A stretch of DNA of 64,000 bases from Apostichopus japonicus (lineage: Eukaryota; Echinodermata; Holothuroidea; Aspidochirotida; Stichopodidae), in NCBI RefSeq assembly GCF_037975245.1, contig NC_092568.1, positions 7,235,501 to 7,299,500 on the forward strand, in the 5' to 3' direction. The position numbers and the translations under genes were made by a program. Under the pieces are notes generated by a model, which had not been told where the DNA came from, did not search any database, and saw only the letters and a list, made by a program, of their open reading frames with translations. Below are positions 12,615-23,883 of this stretch, piece after piece; positions within the stretch are counted from its first letter, which is position 1, and each line of letters begins with the position of its first letter.

Positions 12615-13750
12615 GGCCAGGTCGATAACGCGGAAACGCGGAAACCGCGGAAACCGCGGAAATCGATAAACCGGGTTCGATATCAACGGTTTCCGCGGTT
12701 TCCGCGTTATCGACCTTGCTATTTAGTAAGGTCGAAAACGCGGAAACCGCGGAAACGAGAGGAATTTGTCAAGGGAGGGTGACGAAGTCTTTTGGGCGCA
12801 TTTCAGCCTATATTCGCCAAAAAGGGGTGCGGGTTTAAAGCTAGTAAATGTAGGTCGAAAACGCGGAAATCGTACTTTACAATGGATGAGTTAGATTATT
12901 TTGTCAAGGGAGGGTAGTGTAGGTCGAAAACGCGGAAATGTTTTTTTTTTTTTACAATGGCGAAACTAGATGATTTTGTCAAGAGAGGGTGAAAAAAATT
13001 TTGAGCGCATTTCAGCCAGTATGCGCCAGGAGGGGTGGGGATAGAAGATTTTGTTTCACTAAATGCCGGTCGAAAACGCGGAAATGTTTTTTACACAATG
13101 AATGGCGAAACTAGAGAATTTGTCAAGGCGGAAGGTTAAGAGTTTTCGGCGCATTTCAGTCAATATGCGCCAGGAAGGTGAGGGGTTGTAGGCTGTTTTT
13201 TTTTACTAAATGGAGGTCGAAAACGCGGAAATGTTTTTAGCAAAGGCGGAACTAGAGGAGTTTGCTAAGGGAGGGAAAAGAAGGGTTTTGGCCGGCGCAT
13301 TTCAGCCAAAATGCCAGGAAGGGGGTGAGGAAGGATGTTGAGGCTTTTTCACTTAATGCAGGTCGAAAACGCGGAAAAAGTGTTTGCCAATATGCGCAAG
13401 GATGGAGTGGGGGTATGAGACTTTTTTCAGTTAGTGTAGGTCGAAAACGCGGAATTTTTTTTTTTCACAACATTTTTCACAACTAGATGATTTGTTAAGA
13501 CAGGGTGAAAAGGTGTTTTGGGCGCATTTTAGCAAATAGGCGCCAGAAAGGGGTGAGGTTGAAGTCTTTTCACTAAAGGCATGTCGAAAACGCGAATTTT
13601 TTTTAACAATGACGGAAATACTCTAAATGCATGCAGGAATGTAAAGAAATGTTTTGGTCGCATTTCAGCCAACATGCGCCAAGAAGGGTTTGGGTTTGAA
13701 GCTTTTTTCACTAAATACAGGCAGAAAACTCAGTAATGTTTGTTAACGTC
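12615..13750. repeat. Left arm of foldback element, tandem modules
   Basis: Modules begin near 12619, 12729, 12851, 12921, 13067, 13214, 13361, 13437, 13579 and (degenerate) 13719. A complete module reads: GGTCGAAAACGCGGAAA, T-run, an ATGGCGAAACTAGA-type block, TTTGTCAAGGGAGGGTGA, GGCGCATTTCAGCCAATATG, CGCCAGGAAGGGGTG, then TTTTTTCACTAAATG. The outermost 100 bases are themselves a hairpin (CGGAAACCGCGGAAA against TTTCCGCGGTTTCCG). Confidence 0.88.
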
Positions 13751-13844
13751 CATTTGGTATGCAGGGATGGTTCCAGGATTTCTCCGACACGGGAGCTAAG
13801 GTCCCCGGAAACAATTGTGTGCACGTTGTAATATTAATAAAAAA

Positions 13845-13887
13845 ATAAAAAATTATATATATATATGTATATACTTACACATACACA

Positions 13888-13925
<38 letters not shown>

Positions 13926-13965
13926 TATATTTACACATACAGATACATATCTATGTATATATAAA
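13845..13965. repeat. AT/ATAC microsatellite in foldback core
   Basis: Runs of alternating AT with interspersed ACATAC lie between 13850 and 13965, at the inner border of the left arm. Confidence 0.9.
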
Positions 13966-14669
13966 TCTAATATTGCCGAAGCGCGCGGTAATTTGTGGTG
14001 TCTTTTTTGGTATATGAGAGAAGTTTGAAGCCCGTATGTCGGTGCGGCTGACACCTGTCGGGGACTGATTTTCCTACATTTATCTTTATCATAGAATGAT
14101 CATTATGATGATAAGAAATACACAATAATATATTTTTTTCTTCATTGCTCCCTGACGAAATCATAATTTCCCCTACCAGGGGGCTAGACCTCCCCGACGA
14201 GGGGAAGGGGACTGTTACCCCGCTTCTCCCTCCCCCTCTGGGGCCACCCCGTCGGTATATATAAAGGTGCGTATGTACAATGGCGGAACTAGAGAATTTT
14301 CACAGCTAGGGGACGGCAAAGGAGCTTTAGATCGTTTATGAAAAGAAAACATAAAACCTATGTTTTGGGGGACGATTCGGACGAAGTGTATGAACTTGAA
14401 GTTGCGCACTATTAGAAGTAAGACAGTCACATTTACAATTATTTGACCGATTGCGTTACAATAAAACTGGCAACCCTGCCATCTTCCCCAGTATTGGAAT
14501 ACCGGTGTGAAGTTAGATACTAATTCCTCGTTCCTCGTTCGACGTTCGCGAATGAGTAACTGCTACCTATTCAGTTACTTATTCGACAATGGTACCGACG
14601 TAACACTTATGACAAGACGAATGCATTCTTACAAGATGTTCCACATTTGGTCGTGGAAAAGAGGTTTAT

Positions 14670-15345
14670 CTGGGTCATTTGAACTCTAATGACAATGTAA
14701 ATGGGTACCATAGTGCATCTTGCCCGGTCCAAAGAGTTCTTGACCAACTAAAATGACCACTACATCATCGGTTCTTAAATTAATGTAACGGAAACGGGAC
14801 CTGACGAAAAATCACTTTAGGCCCTAATCAAGACTAGCACGTCTTGGACCACCTAACCAATGGGTCATATGAATTCTTAAGACAATGAAGAAGGATATCA
14901 TAATGCGTCTTGCCCGGTCCAAAGAGTGCTTGACCAATTAAAATGACAACTAAATAATCACTTATTAAATTAGTGTAACGGGACAACGAATGAAAACCAT
15001 TTGGCTCCTAATCAAGACCAGCACGCCTTGGACCACCCAACCAATGAGTCATATGAACTCTACAGACATTGTAGAAGGGTACCGTAATGCGTCTTGCCCG
15101 GTCCAAAGAGTGCTTGACCAATTAAAATGACCACTAAATCATTACTTCTTTAATGAGTGTAACGGGGACCACGAACACGCTCTGGGCCCTAATCCATGCA
15201 GCACGCCTTGGATCACCAAACCATTGGGTAACATGAACTCTAATGACATTGTAGAAGAGTACCATAATGCGTCTTGCCCAGTCCAAAGAGTGCTTGACCG
15301 ATTTAAATTACCACTAAATCATTACTTCTTTAATGAGTGTTACGG
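14670..15345. repeat. About 183-bp x 4 tandem array in the foldback core
   Basis: Four imperfect copies start near 14671, 14863, 15043 and 15225 with TGGGTCATATGAACTCT-type sequence. Each contains CTTGCCCGGTCCAAAGAG, CTTGACCAATTAAAATGACC, and all but the last end with CACGCCTTGGACCACC. No long frame is shared, so I treat it as a non-coding core repeat. Confidence 0.82.
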
Positions 15346-15599
15346 GACCTTGAAAAAGCTTAATGTTTTAGTTCTATACGTGTTTATATCAGAAAATTTC
15401 CATTGTACCTCCGTTTGTGTTTACTCTCTTTCTTTTAAGTTTGTTATTTGAGATATCGTTATGTAGAAAACACTTAGATTCGTCGGGTATGAAGTACTTA
15501 TATCAAGCTCTACTCAATTATTAGCTTAAGAACCGGTATGCTGAGACTTATGCCATGGCGAAATACTTAAGCTCTGATATTAATAGCCTACGTCACATT

Positions 15600-16821
15600 T
15601 TCTTTGATTAATGTCTGGAATAACCACCACAAAATCCTCTAGTTTCACCATTGTTAAAAAAACATTTCCGGGTTTTCGACCTGTATTTAGTGTAACAGCC
15701 TCAACCCACCTCCCCAGACCTTTGCTGGCGCATATTGGCTGACATGCGCCGGCCAAAACACTTCATTTCCCTCCCTTAGCGAGCTCCCCTAGTTCACCCT
15801 TTGTTAAAAACATTTCCGCGTTTTCGACCTGCATTTAGTATTAAAAAAGGCTACACCCCTCCCGCACCCCCTCGTGGCGCATATTGGCTGAAATACGCTC
15901 AGAAAACATCTTCACCGTGCCTAGTTTCTCTTGTTTCGCCATTGTAAAAAACAAGTCCGCGTTTTCGACCGGCTTTTAGTAAAATAAATTATTTTACCCC
16001 ATCCCTTCTTGGCGCATTACAGCTGAAATGCGCCAAAACACTTTTTCACCCTCCCTTGACAAACTCCCCTAGTTCCGCCTTTGTTAAAAACATTTCCGCG
16101 TTTTCGACCTGTATTTAGTGTAAAAGCCTCAAACCACATCCCCACACCTTTGCTGGCGCATATTGGCTGAAATGCGCCGGCCAAAAACACTTCATTTCCC
16201 TCCCTTGGCAAACTCCTCTAGTTCCGCCTTTGTTAAAAACATTTCCGTGTTTGCGACCTGCATTTAGGGGAAAAGCCTACAACTCCATCACCTTCCTGGC
16301 GCATATTGACTGAAATGCGCCGAAAACTCTTCACCCTCCGCCTTGACAAATCCTCTAGTTTCGCCATTCATTGTGTACAAAAACATTTCCGCGTTTGCGA
16401 CCTGCATTTAGTATAAAAAAAAAAAAACCTTAGCCCTTTCCCACCCCTCCTGGCGCATATTGGCTGAAATGCGCTCAAAAAACGTCTTTATCCTCCCTTG
16501 ACAAAATAATCTAACTCGTCCATTGTAAAAGTACGATTTCCGCGTTTTCGACCTACATTTACTGAAATAGCTTTAAACCCGCACCCCTTTTTGGCGAATA
16601 TAGGCTGAAATGCGCCCAAAAAAAAGACTTTGTCACCCTCCCTTGACAAATTCCTCTCGTTTCCGCGGTTTCCGCGTTTTCGACCTTGCTATATAGCAAG
16701 GTCGATAACGCGGAAACCGCGGAAACCGTTGATATCGAACCCGGTATCTCTATTACCGAACCCGGTTTATCGATTTCCGCGGTTTCCGCGGTTTCCGCGT
16801 TTCCGCGTTATCGACCTGGCC
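15600..16821. repeat. Right arm of foldback element, inverse of left arm
   Basis: The reverse-complement modules end near 15680, 15829, 15970, 16111, 16258, 16402, 16553 and 16685, each with a TTTCCGCGTTTTCGACC form. Near the tip, GCAAGGTCGATAACGCGG and a repeated GAACCCGGT lie between the hairpin halves, a small difference from the left tip. Confidence 0.88.
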
Positions 16822-16831
16822 GTATCATCAC

Positions 16832-19738
16832 GGAAAGTAATACTTATACATGTGTGCACATGTAGAAAGTGTGGTTCGGTCATTGAAATTGTCGGTGCAT
16901 TGAAATCAAGGCCGACAGAAATTAGGTCAATTCTTCCATGACGTATGCTTGAACGTTCAAATACCCTGACCTCAATCTTAGAACAAAAATCACTTTTTGA
17001 TATACGTAAATTTGATATTCGCCAGTTGAGCAGTTTGACCCCAATTACAATCATCTGCATAGCCTGGAGTCCATATTCGGCGAAAAGAAAAATAATAAAG
17101 CACTTGGGCGATACCATGATGTTTTGGAAAATTGACCTTTATTTTGATTGCGAAATACAAGGGAGGGCTATAGCGCTTAATTACTCCGAGATGTAGTGCG
17201 TGAGTATCATAGAAATTAAATCAAACAGCTCCCATTGACTTTGTGTTAGCTCCGTGAGGGGTTGCAAATGTCCAAATGCCCCAGTTCCCAAACCCCAACG
17301 GTATGGTAGCCTACTCATACTTCATAAACGACTAGGGGGTACATTTGAAATTCGGGCCTGGCCTTAGTTTGGGTCAAATCCTTTTTTTCCCCATGACGCA
17401 CGCGTGCGTAGTGGATTGGTTCCAGGCCCGCGCGCGCGGGCCCGGAACCAAATGCAAGAAATGCTAATACTGCTTTAGACTTGGAAAAAATCAAAGGACT
17501 CACATTGACTTTGTGTTAGCTCCGTGAGGGGTTGCAATTTGCAAATTTCCAAAGCACCCAGTTACAAATCTCCCATATGTAAGTGTGTAAGTTCTTGAAG
17601 ACATAATCTAACCAAGCTTTAATTATAGTGACAAATCGTTCTCTTTGAGAAGGGACAAAACCGGAGAACGTATGTCTTTTGGTACATTGCGGCACGGAAA
17701 CTACATTGGGAATGTTTTTAATATTTGCACTATTATAGAGGAAACGTACAATCAAGCGGCGAACGATGAACTCAGAATTAAAAGATAGAATAATTTATTC
17801 ACCTTTCCAGGCTCAAAAAAAAATAGGAATTGGAATCCAGTAACATAAATCCACCAGTTGTACAACTCACATCATTTTACCTCAATTAATACATATCTTT
17901 GTTGCTGCGGCGTATTTTTATTTGATATGAAATGAACAGATCTTTATATACTTTAATGAATTGTTACTGACATTGCTATGAGAGGACCGTAACTAATATA
18001 ACTAAACACAAGTTAAACACTGCTTAGCTGCAGGTCCTCCGTAAAGCATGTGCTGGTTTTTGCATCACATTATAAACCTATTATCCAAAACGCTGGGGGG
18101 TATCATCGGAGCCACCCGCGACTCATTGTTGCCTGCTGGTGAAGCAAGCCTTGGACAAGGAATGAAACATGCAGTACTGTTAATACTTCAGAGTTGTGCG
18201 TTGAGCAGACGGTCGACTGCATGGAAGTTAATTACTAACGATCAAAAGTTGTTATATCTCATATCCCTACCTGTATTGTATAGGGAGATGAGAGATCACC
18301 CCGGCAAGATCAGAAAATGTGAGGAAGTGAGTGCAAGCCTAGGTAATCTTTGTAGTGCTAAAAGTTAGTTTAAAATGATGGGCAAAAAAGTGGAAAATTT
18401 CATAATAATTTTATCACTTTTAATAGTGTGATTCTGGAGTCAGGACTCCCAGCTTAATTTTCTTCAGTGTATGGTTCACAAAATAATGTAGTCATGTTAA
18501 CGTCAACGGTATTGCCAGATTGCATAGCTAAGAATTGTTTTTTCATTTGAAATCAATGTTTGCTGGCGATGAGATATGCAACTATCACATATATACGTAT
18601 CTAGTTACTGAAACTTGCTTGTAAGGTGCATATCAAATACTATCCATGTATCCGCCTTCTCAAGGTTGCTAGTGTCAGCGGTGTATATGCGTTTCGGCAT
18701 GTATTACATAGTCGTCATTTTTATTCGTTCTTCTGCTTCATCCGCGATAAGAAAAATCATCAAGATCTCACGTCCTTAGTCACATTTCACATTAATAGTA
18801 ACATCTTCGGTAACACACCATATTCTGGTCTGCTACTCAGTCATTTCTTAGAATTATCTCGATTGTGTAAGTAGATCCTCAGTATAGATTCGGAGGGGGC
18901 AGGGAAGCTATTAAAATTGGGGGAAGGAGAGAGCAGAAAACCGTGTTAATACAGATATCTCAGCAATTAAAAAATTTAGCTTTCTTCATCTCACTGGTAT
19001 AGTCCCAGTATGAAATCCTTTGATCCATGGATTTTTGCCCACATTGTAAATCCAAACCAAATTTTTCTCTTAACAGTGATTTACTTATTCTGCTATAGCC
19101 TTTTATAATAGTTCTATGAGTTAACTTTTTAAATGCATGATGGGATACCGTTGTCAAGACGCTACTGTCTACATCATTCACGACCAATTTTCCGAAACTG
19201 GTACACAAAAAGTATTTCAGCGCTAAAAAATTGAAAGCACTATCATTTCATGCAATTATCATTAAAATGGAGGATAACCGTAACTATATAGACCATCAAT
19301 GGGTTATTTGCGGGTATGTTCGACTTTACCCTTTACGTTAAAATAGGCCTAACGTTGTAGGCCTTACAGTTAGGCTAGTCAGTACCTGACTAACATTACA
19401 AACTTACACTGTTGGTTATTCAGTGAACGAAGTTGGTCCAATCCTCACTTGTGGAGTTTCTAATATTCCGAAGAACAAAAGTGGTCGTAAGAAAACAGTT
19501 TTTTTGTAAATATGCTACGGCATTTTCCAGACCATAGCCTAGTTTACATGAAGTTCATTCAATGAAATAGCCTAACAAAACAACTTACTGCCCAATGTTT
19601 CTCATAACAAGTTTACAATTGTTGGATTTTTGAGGTTTTCAGCCTTCAGTTAACATTAGGCCTTGTCCTGGGATCACAAATGAGTTTTCTCTCCATAAAA
19701 ATCACAGAGAAATAAATAGTGTTATTGACCAAAATACT
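16832..19738. other. Intergenic spacer; one duplicated block and a GC palindrome
   Basis: No gene is supported. A block TTGACTTTGTGTTAGCTCCG followed by TGAGGGGTTGCAA occurs at about 17235 and again at about 17506, a local duplication. Between them lies a strong palindrome around 17420-17457 (GGTTCCAGGCCCGCGCG against its complement). The rest is ordinary AT-rich spacer with short spurious frames. Confidence 0.5.
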
Positions 19739-20219
19739 AGTAGCATGGTCACTTTGAAGTTCGGACACCTAAGCCTTAAAACACCCCAAAACTATATCTT
19801 CTGGTCTAAATCACCTGAAAATATACTTGATATGGTGGGAGAATTGTGTTATATTACGATACACGGCCAAACTTTCTTTCCTGCAAACTGTTTTCACGTT
19901 GTATTCCAAGAAGATTCTTCGTGATTGTGGAACGGGTATTTCTTTGCTAGAGCATTGCGAAGTTAGGACACCCAATCCACAGTGTGGCGCTGGTGATAAA
20001 ATTGGTGGCGCAGTTGCTCTTTCAGTAATTATAACAGACTTCATAGATCTCTGTCATTTCATTGACAAATATGTTAGTACTTTCTTGCACACGGGTCGTT
20101 TTGGAGAGAAAATAACTGTAGCTTCGTACTTTTTGGTGAAATTTGGCTCTTCCTGTAGGAATGTCATGGTGAAATCGTGTATTTCTTAGGGGTGTCCGAA
20201 CTTCGCAATACTGACTATA
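19739..20219. mobile_element. Candidate TA-flanked inverted-repeat element (MITE-like)
   Basis: The ends are imperfect inverted repeats sharing AAGTTCGGACACC: left TTTGAAGTTCGGACACC at 19753-19769, right GGTGTCCGAACTTCGCAAT at 20191-20209. Both outer ends approach a TA (tagcatggtca / tgactata), as in Tc1/mariner-type insertions. A third, direct-oriented copy (GCGAAGTTAGGACACCC) lies at about 19957. An open frame of 120 codons at 19827-20189 resembles no transposase I recognise. Confidence 0.55.
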
Positions 20220-21186
20220 CTACATTACTTGCTAGGTAACAGCAAATTGCTGTTTAGGTTGTTGCGGAAAGCTGTTTGGAGTGTTGTTGATGATGGTGGA
20301 TGGAGTCTATAACTTTTAGCAAAACAGTATGTGTGACAATTTTAGCAAATGATCTTCTTTATACAAGCACATATATGTAAGTTGTAACATAATACATGTG
20401 AAGTTGCAAGTTGCAAAGGCGATAGAGATACTGCCCTCATGAAAACAAATTTTATTTTTTAACAATACTGTACATGCCATAAAAAGGGAGTACGTGCTTG
20501 CATAATGAAATCTTATGAAAAATATTTTTATAGGGAAGTTAGGAAATGATACTCTTATTCGCAGTTGATGATTTTTCAGGCATTGTGATATTTTTCTTAA
20601 ATAAGGGCTTTTTTAAAGCATTTTCGGTGCAAATTGCCCGTCGCCCCCGTATTTTTTGAGCACTTACCCAAGTTGAGCTTCCAGTAGGAGATGCCATGAA
20701 ATTAAAAAGGAAAAGATAGATCTTACTAGGGTCTATCCAAAGAGGAGTACAATAATGTAAAATACATGAAAAGGAATAACCAACATTGTTATATTAATGC
20801 TTGCTCATTGAAACAATATGGATCACAAGAGACAAAAAGGTCTTGCTATGGTATGATATTAGCAGTCTGTACATTTATCTTTTGCAGTACAGTCAGATTA
20901 GCTTTGTACTGTACAGAAACTATGTACATTAATTGCTGTAAGTAGCACCTTTATCCAAAAGGCACAACTCTCTCGGATATCATGATGATATTATCAGTTG
21001 AATCTTGTTCCATAGAGCACCACCCCCTACCAAGTTTCGCTGTGACATTTGTAAGCTTACTACACAAAAAAGGGAATAACATGTCTATGTCTATTTAGTC
21101 ATATTTTCTACATTATGAAATCAAGATGGTATAGTCTACAACTGGTAAATGAAAATACTATTGTCTCATTTTTCTTACACTTACAG
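20220..21186 (+). other. Upstream region of the dynein gene; no element recognised
   Basis: AT-rich DNA immediately 5' of the dynein start exon. A pyrimidine tract and ACTTACAG at 21179-21186 look like a splice acceptor, so a non-coding 5' exon probably lies further upstream; I cannot place it or the promoter. Confidence 0.4.
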
Positions 21187-21216
21187 AGTTTAGCTCAATG
21201 TGAAATAGCAAACTAA

Positions 21217-23883
21217 ATGGATTCTTCCCCAGTGAAGTCTCCTGGCTTGGAATATCATGGTCCAGATTTACCTTTGGATCATGAAGTTCCTTCCAGCGAA
21301 TATGACAGTGACCCATTCCTTTACTTGAACCAACCATATGACAATGACAGGTCAGCGAAGAGTGCACCAGCTGCCTTCCATGATTCCTCGCATGATGGCG
21401 TCACTGGCCCACCTCCAACAAGAGCTTCCCCAAAGGGGGACCTCAGTTCTTCAAACCAAGAAAGCAGCCGCCCTAAAACTGTTAAATTCAGTTCATCACC
21501 GGATTATATTCAACCCAATAGTGCAGCACATAGGAAAGGACTTGACCTGAAATCAAGGCTCTATGATAGAGCTCAAGATTCCCAGGTTTTGAAGATGATG
21601 CGTCCTTCTTCATCAAATGTGACCAATGTCAAAGCTAAGCAGGTGTGTTGTTTTGCTTACGATCCATAAATATATGTTCTCTTATCTTTGAAAGAAAAGA
21701 AAACATACCTTTACATTGCAAGTGTAAAAGATATTGTACGATAAGACTTCTCACCCCCCCCCCCCCCTCCATCAAACCTTCATCCTCCCACTCCTTCATT
21801 CCCAACCAGACCTGCACTAATGTTGAAGTACCAGTACATATATGTAGCTGTGCAAATATCAAAAGTGAGGTCAAATAGGGTCTGAAATGTTAGATGCCAA
21901 TGGAAACAAATACATCTTGGTGAAGGTATTAGTGAGGGGAGGGGGAGGGGGGGCTTTAAATTTTGTGTAAAATGCAGTAGAGAACACTGGGACACACATT
22001 GGCCTATCTTAAAGTATTGTTTTCATTTTATGTTTTACTGTCTGTTTTGGGGGATCGACCTGTCCAGAACAAAGATGGATGAGGGAGTTGGCGGGAGGGG
22101 GGGAGGGGGTGGATATAACTCCAGTGGCTGTGAAACTAGTTTTGCACATGATGCGATGTCATCAGAGAGAATGAATGCTAAGATACTAAAAGATCGCAAG
22201 CATCCTTTGTACTTACATATGTGTAACTTGCTTTCTAACTATGCAGAGATGTTTCTTTGTTAAGTAGACAACTCAAGGTTTATTATCATAAAACATCCTG
22301 TATGTGCATTAAACCAACCCTTCCTTTAGTATAAAAAGCATTTATCAGCAGGGGATATTCACTTTAACTTGGTTATTGTAGAGGTATGTATTTCTTCTCT
22401 CTCACTTTTCAGAATTCAGTTCTTCCTCCCATTCCAAGGCCTCCAGAAGGACCCAAAGCAAGTACATTAAGGACGACAATGTTCAAGAAAGATTATCAAA
22501 GAATAAAACTGCGACGCAAGAGTAGCAATGCAGAAATGGCAGAGAAAAAGACCATGAGAAAGTAAGCCAAAACATCTGAAAATGTTGACTCTGTTTATGT
22601 CCATCTAAAACAGGTGACATCATTTGTTTCGTAGAATTGTCATCGAATTGTCACCATTATCACATGGTACCACCCGTTGAATTGGCGTCACTGTAAGTAA
22701 GATGAAACTCACAGAAAATGACATCACTGATCATATTGTAGAGAGCAAAGATTACATTTATGTTAAGAAGAAAATATGATTGGCCAACAAAACAGTTTCC
22801 TAATCACTTATCAATTATCACTGGCCGGGGAAAATGAAAAGAGACAGTCCGTTAGATTTGAACCCTGTTTAAGTTGAAAGTCAATATTTTCGTTCTCTTG
22901 TTTGTTAAGTGACAGTCATAAAGATGATGATGGCAGCATTGCTAATCAAGAGATCAAGAGAAAGTTATCAACATCTCAGACAGAAGGCGGTGGGGCGGAG
23001 ACACACTCCGAAGCAGAGGACACCTCCACCATCTTAAATGAATGTGAAGAGGAGTCTACTGTAGTTGCTCCCGTCTCTCCTCTCATGCAAGCTATCAAGA
23101 AAGAGTTCTCTCCCGATCCTTCAGTCATATCAGAAACGAGCGAAGCCATCCCTCCCACTCCGATGGGGTCACGTAGCATGGATTCCAGACTTGTGCTAGC
23201 CTACACTAGCACAAACAAATTTGATGTTGCCGGTAACTACAAGCATTTACTTTTTAATTTCCAGTGTCCTCGATTTCATTTAAGCTGGTCGAAACAAACT
23301 TCCCCAGTAATTAGAATTATTCTCGTAGTCTCTTAATTTTTCTATTAGGTAACATTATAAAGCCCTCAGACTAGTACATGTATATGGCATGTAAGAAAAT
23401 TGTACACAAATCTGCTATTTATCAGATAAACTGCTCTACTTGCATACTATTCTTCTTCCCTTTTCAGTATTACTGAAGGTACATTCATTCTGCAACCTTT
23501 AGCATGTGGTAAACAACTTGTTTTCATCGACTGAACGTAACCAATATTTTCTCAAGCAATGGTCTCACCTAACAAAACAATCCTTTGCATTTGTATGTTA
23601 TGAATATCACTTAGAACATGTACCCTCGCTATTGTGTGTAGTCTTATCATAATAATAATAATTTTAATTTATTTGAAATAACTAACAATTTAGCTTCAGT
23701 TAAAGCTGCAATGTTTAACTTGATACTCTGTGTCTGTCTCTAGTACCAGCTGTGGATAGCATCACATACCACATCAGGAAGATGAGACAGAAGATCGGAT
23801 TAGTGGTCGAGCTTCCTCGTCACGGGCCCGGAGTGAAGGAAGACATGATTGGCATCGAAGAAAGACTCTTAGAGCCAGCACGA
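21217..23883 (+). CDS. DNAH14-like: Dynein exons 1-4: disordered N-terminus
   Basis: Exons 21217-21642, 22413-22561, 22910-23232 and 23744-23883 encode residues 1-346. The start is the ATG at 21217: an in-frame TAA sits directly before it (21214-21216) and a likely acceptor at 21185-21186. The sequence is rich in Ser, Pro, Asp and Glu ([41 protein letters not shown]) and probably unfolded. Exon 4 ([20 protein letters not shown]) is the first part that looks folded. Exon 3 can start at 22910 or, in the same frame, at 22916. Confidence 0.8.

Larger units (their letters stand above)
12615..16821. mobile_element. Foldback (TU-like) DNA transposon, 4.2 kb, with 10-bp TSD
   Basis: The element starts GGCCAGGTCGATAACGCGG and ends with the exact inverse, ...CGACCTGGCC. 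It is flanked by the direct repeat GTATCATCAC at 12605-12614 and 16822-16831. The arms (about 12615-13750 and 15600-16821) are long inverted repeats made of about eight modules of roughly 145 bp each, every module starting with a form of GGTCGAAAACGCGGAAA. The core (13750-15600) is unrelated to the arms and has AT microsatellites and a 183-bp tandem array; I recognise no transposase. The architecture matches foldback elements of Drosophila and the TU elements of sea urchin (established knowledge); the 9-10-bp class of TSD would fit a Mutator-like mobiliser (inference). Confidence 0.88.

Noticed and set aside
16767-17117. Frame ending in repeated RGN residues
   Set aside because: The repeats are the CCGCGGTTTCCG terminal hairpin of the foldback read in another frame.
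18048-18368. 106-codon frame in the spacer
   Set aside because: No recognisable domain and no supporting context; chance frame in moderately GC-rich DNA.
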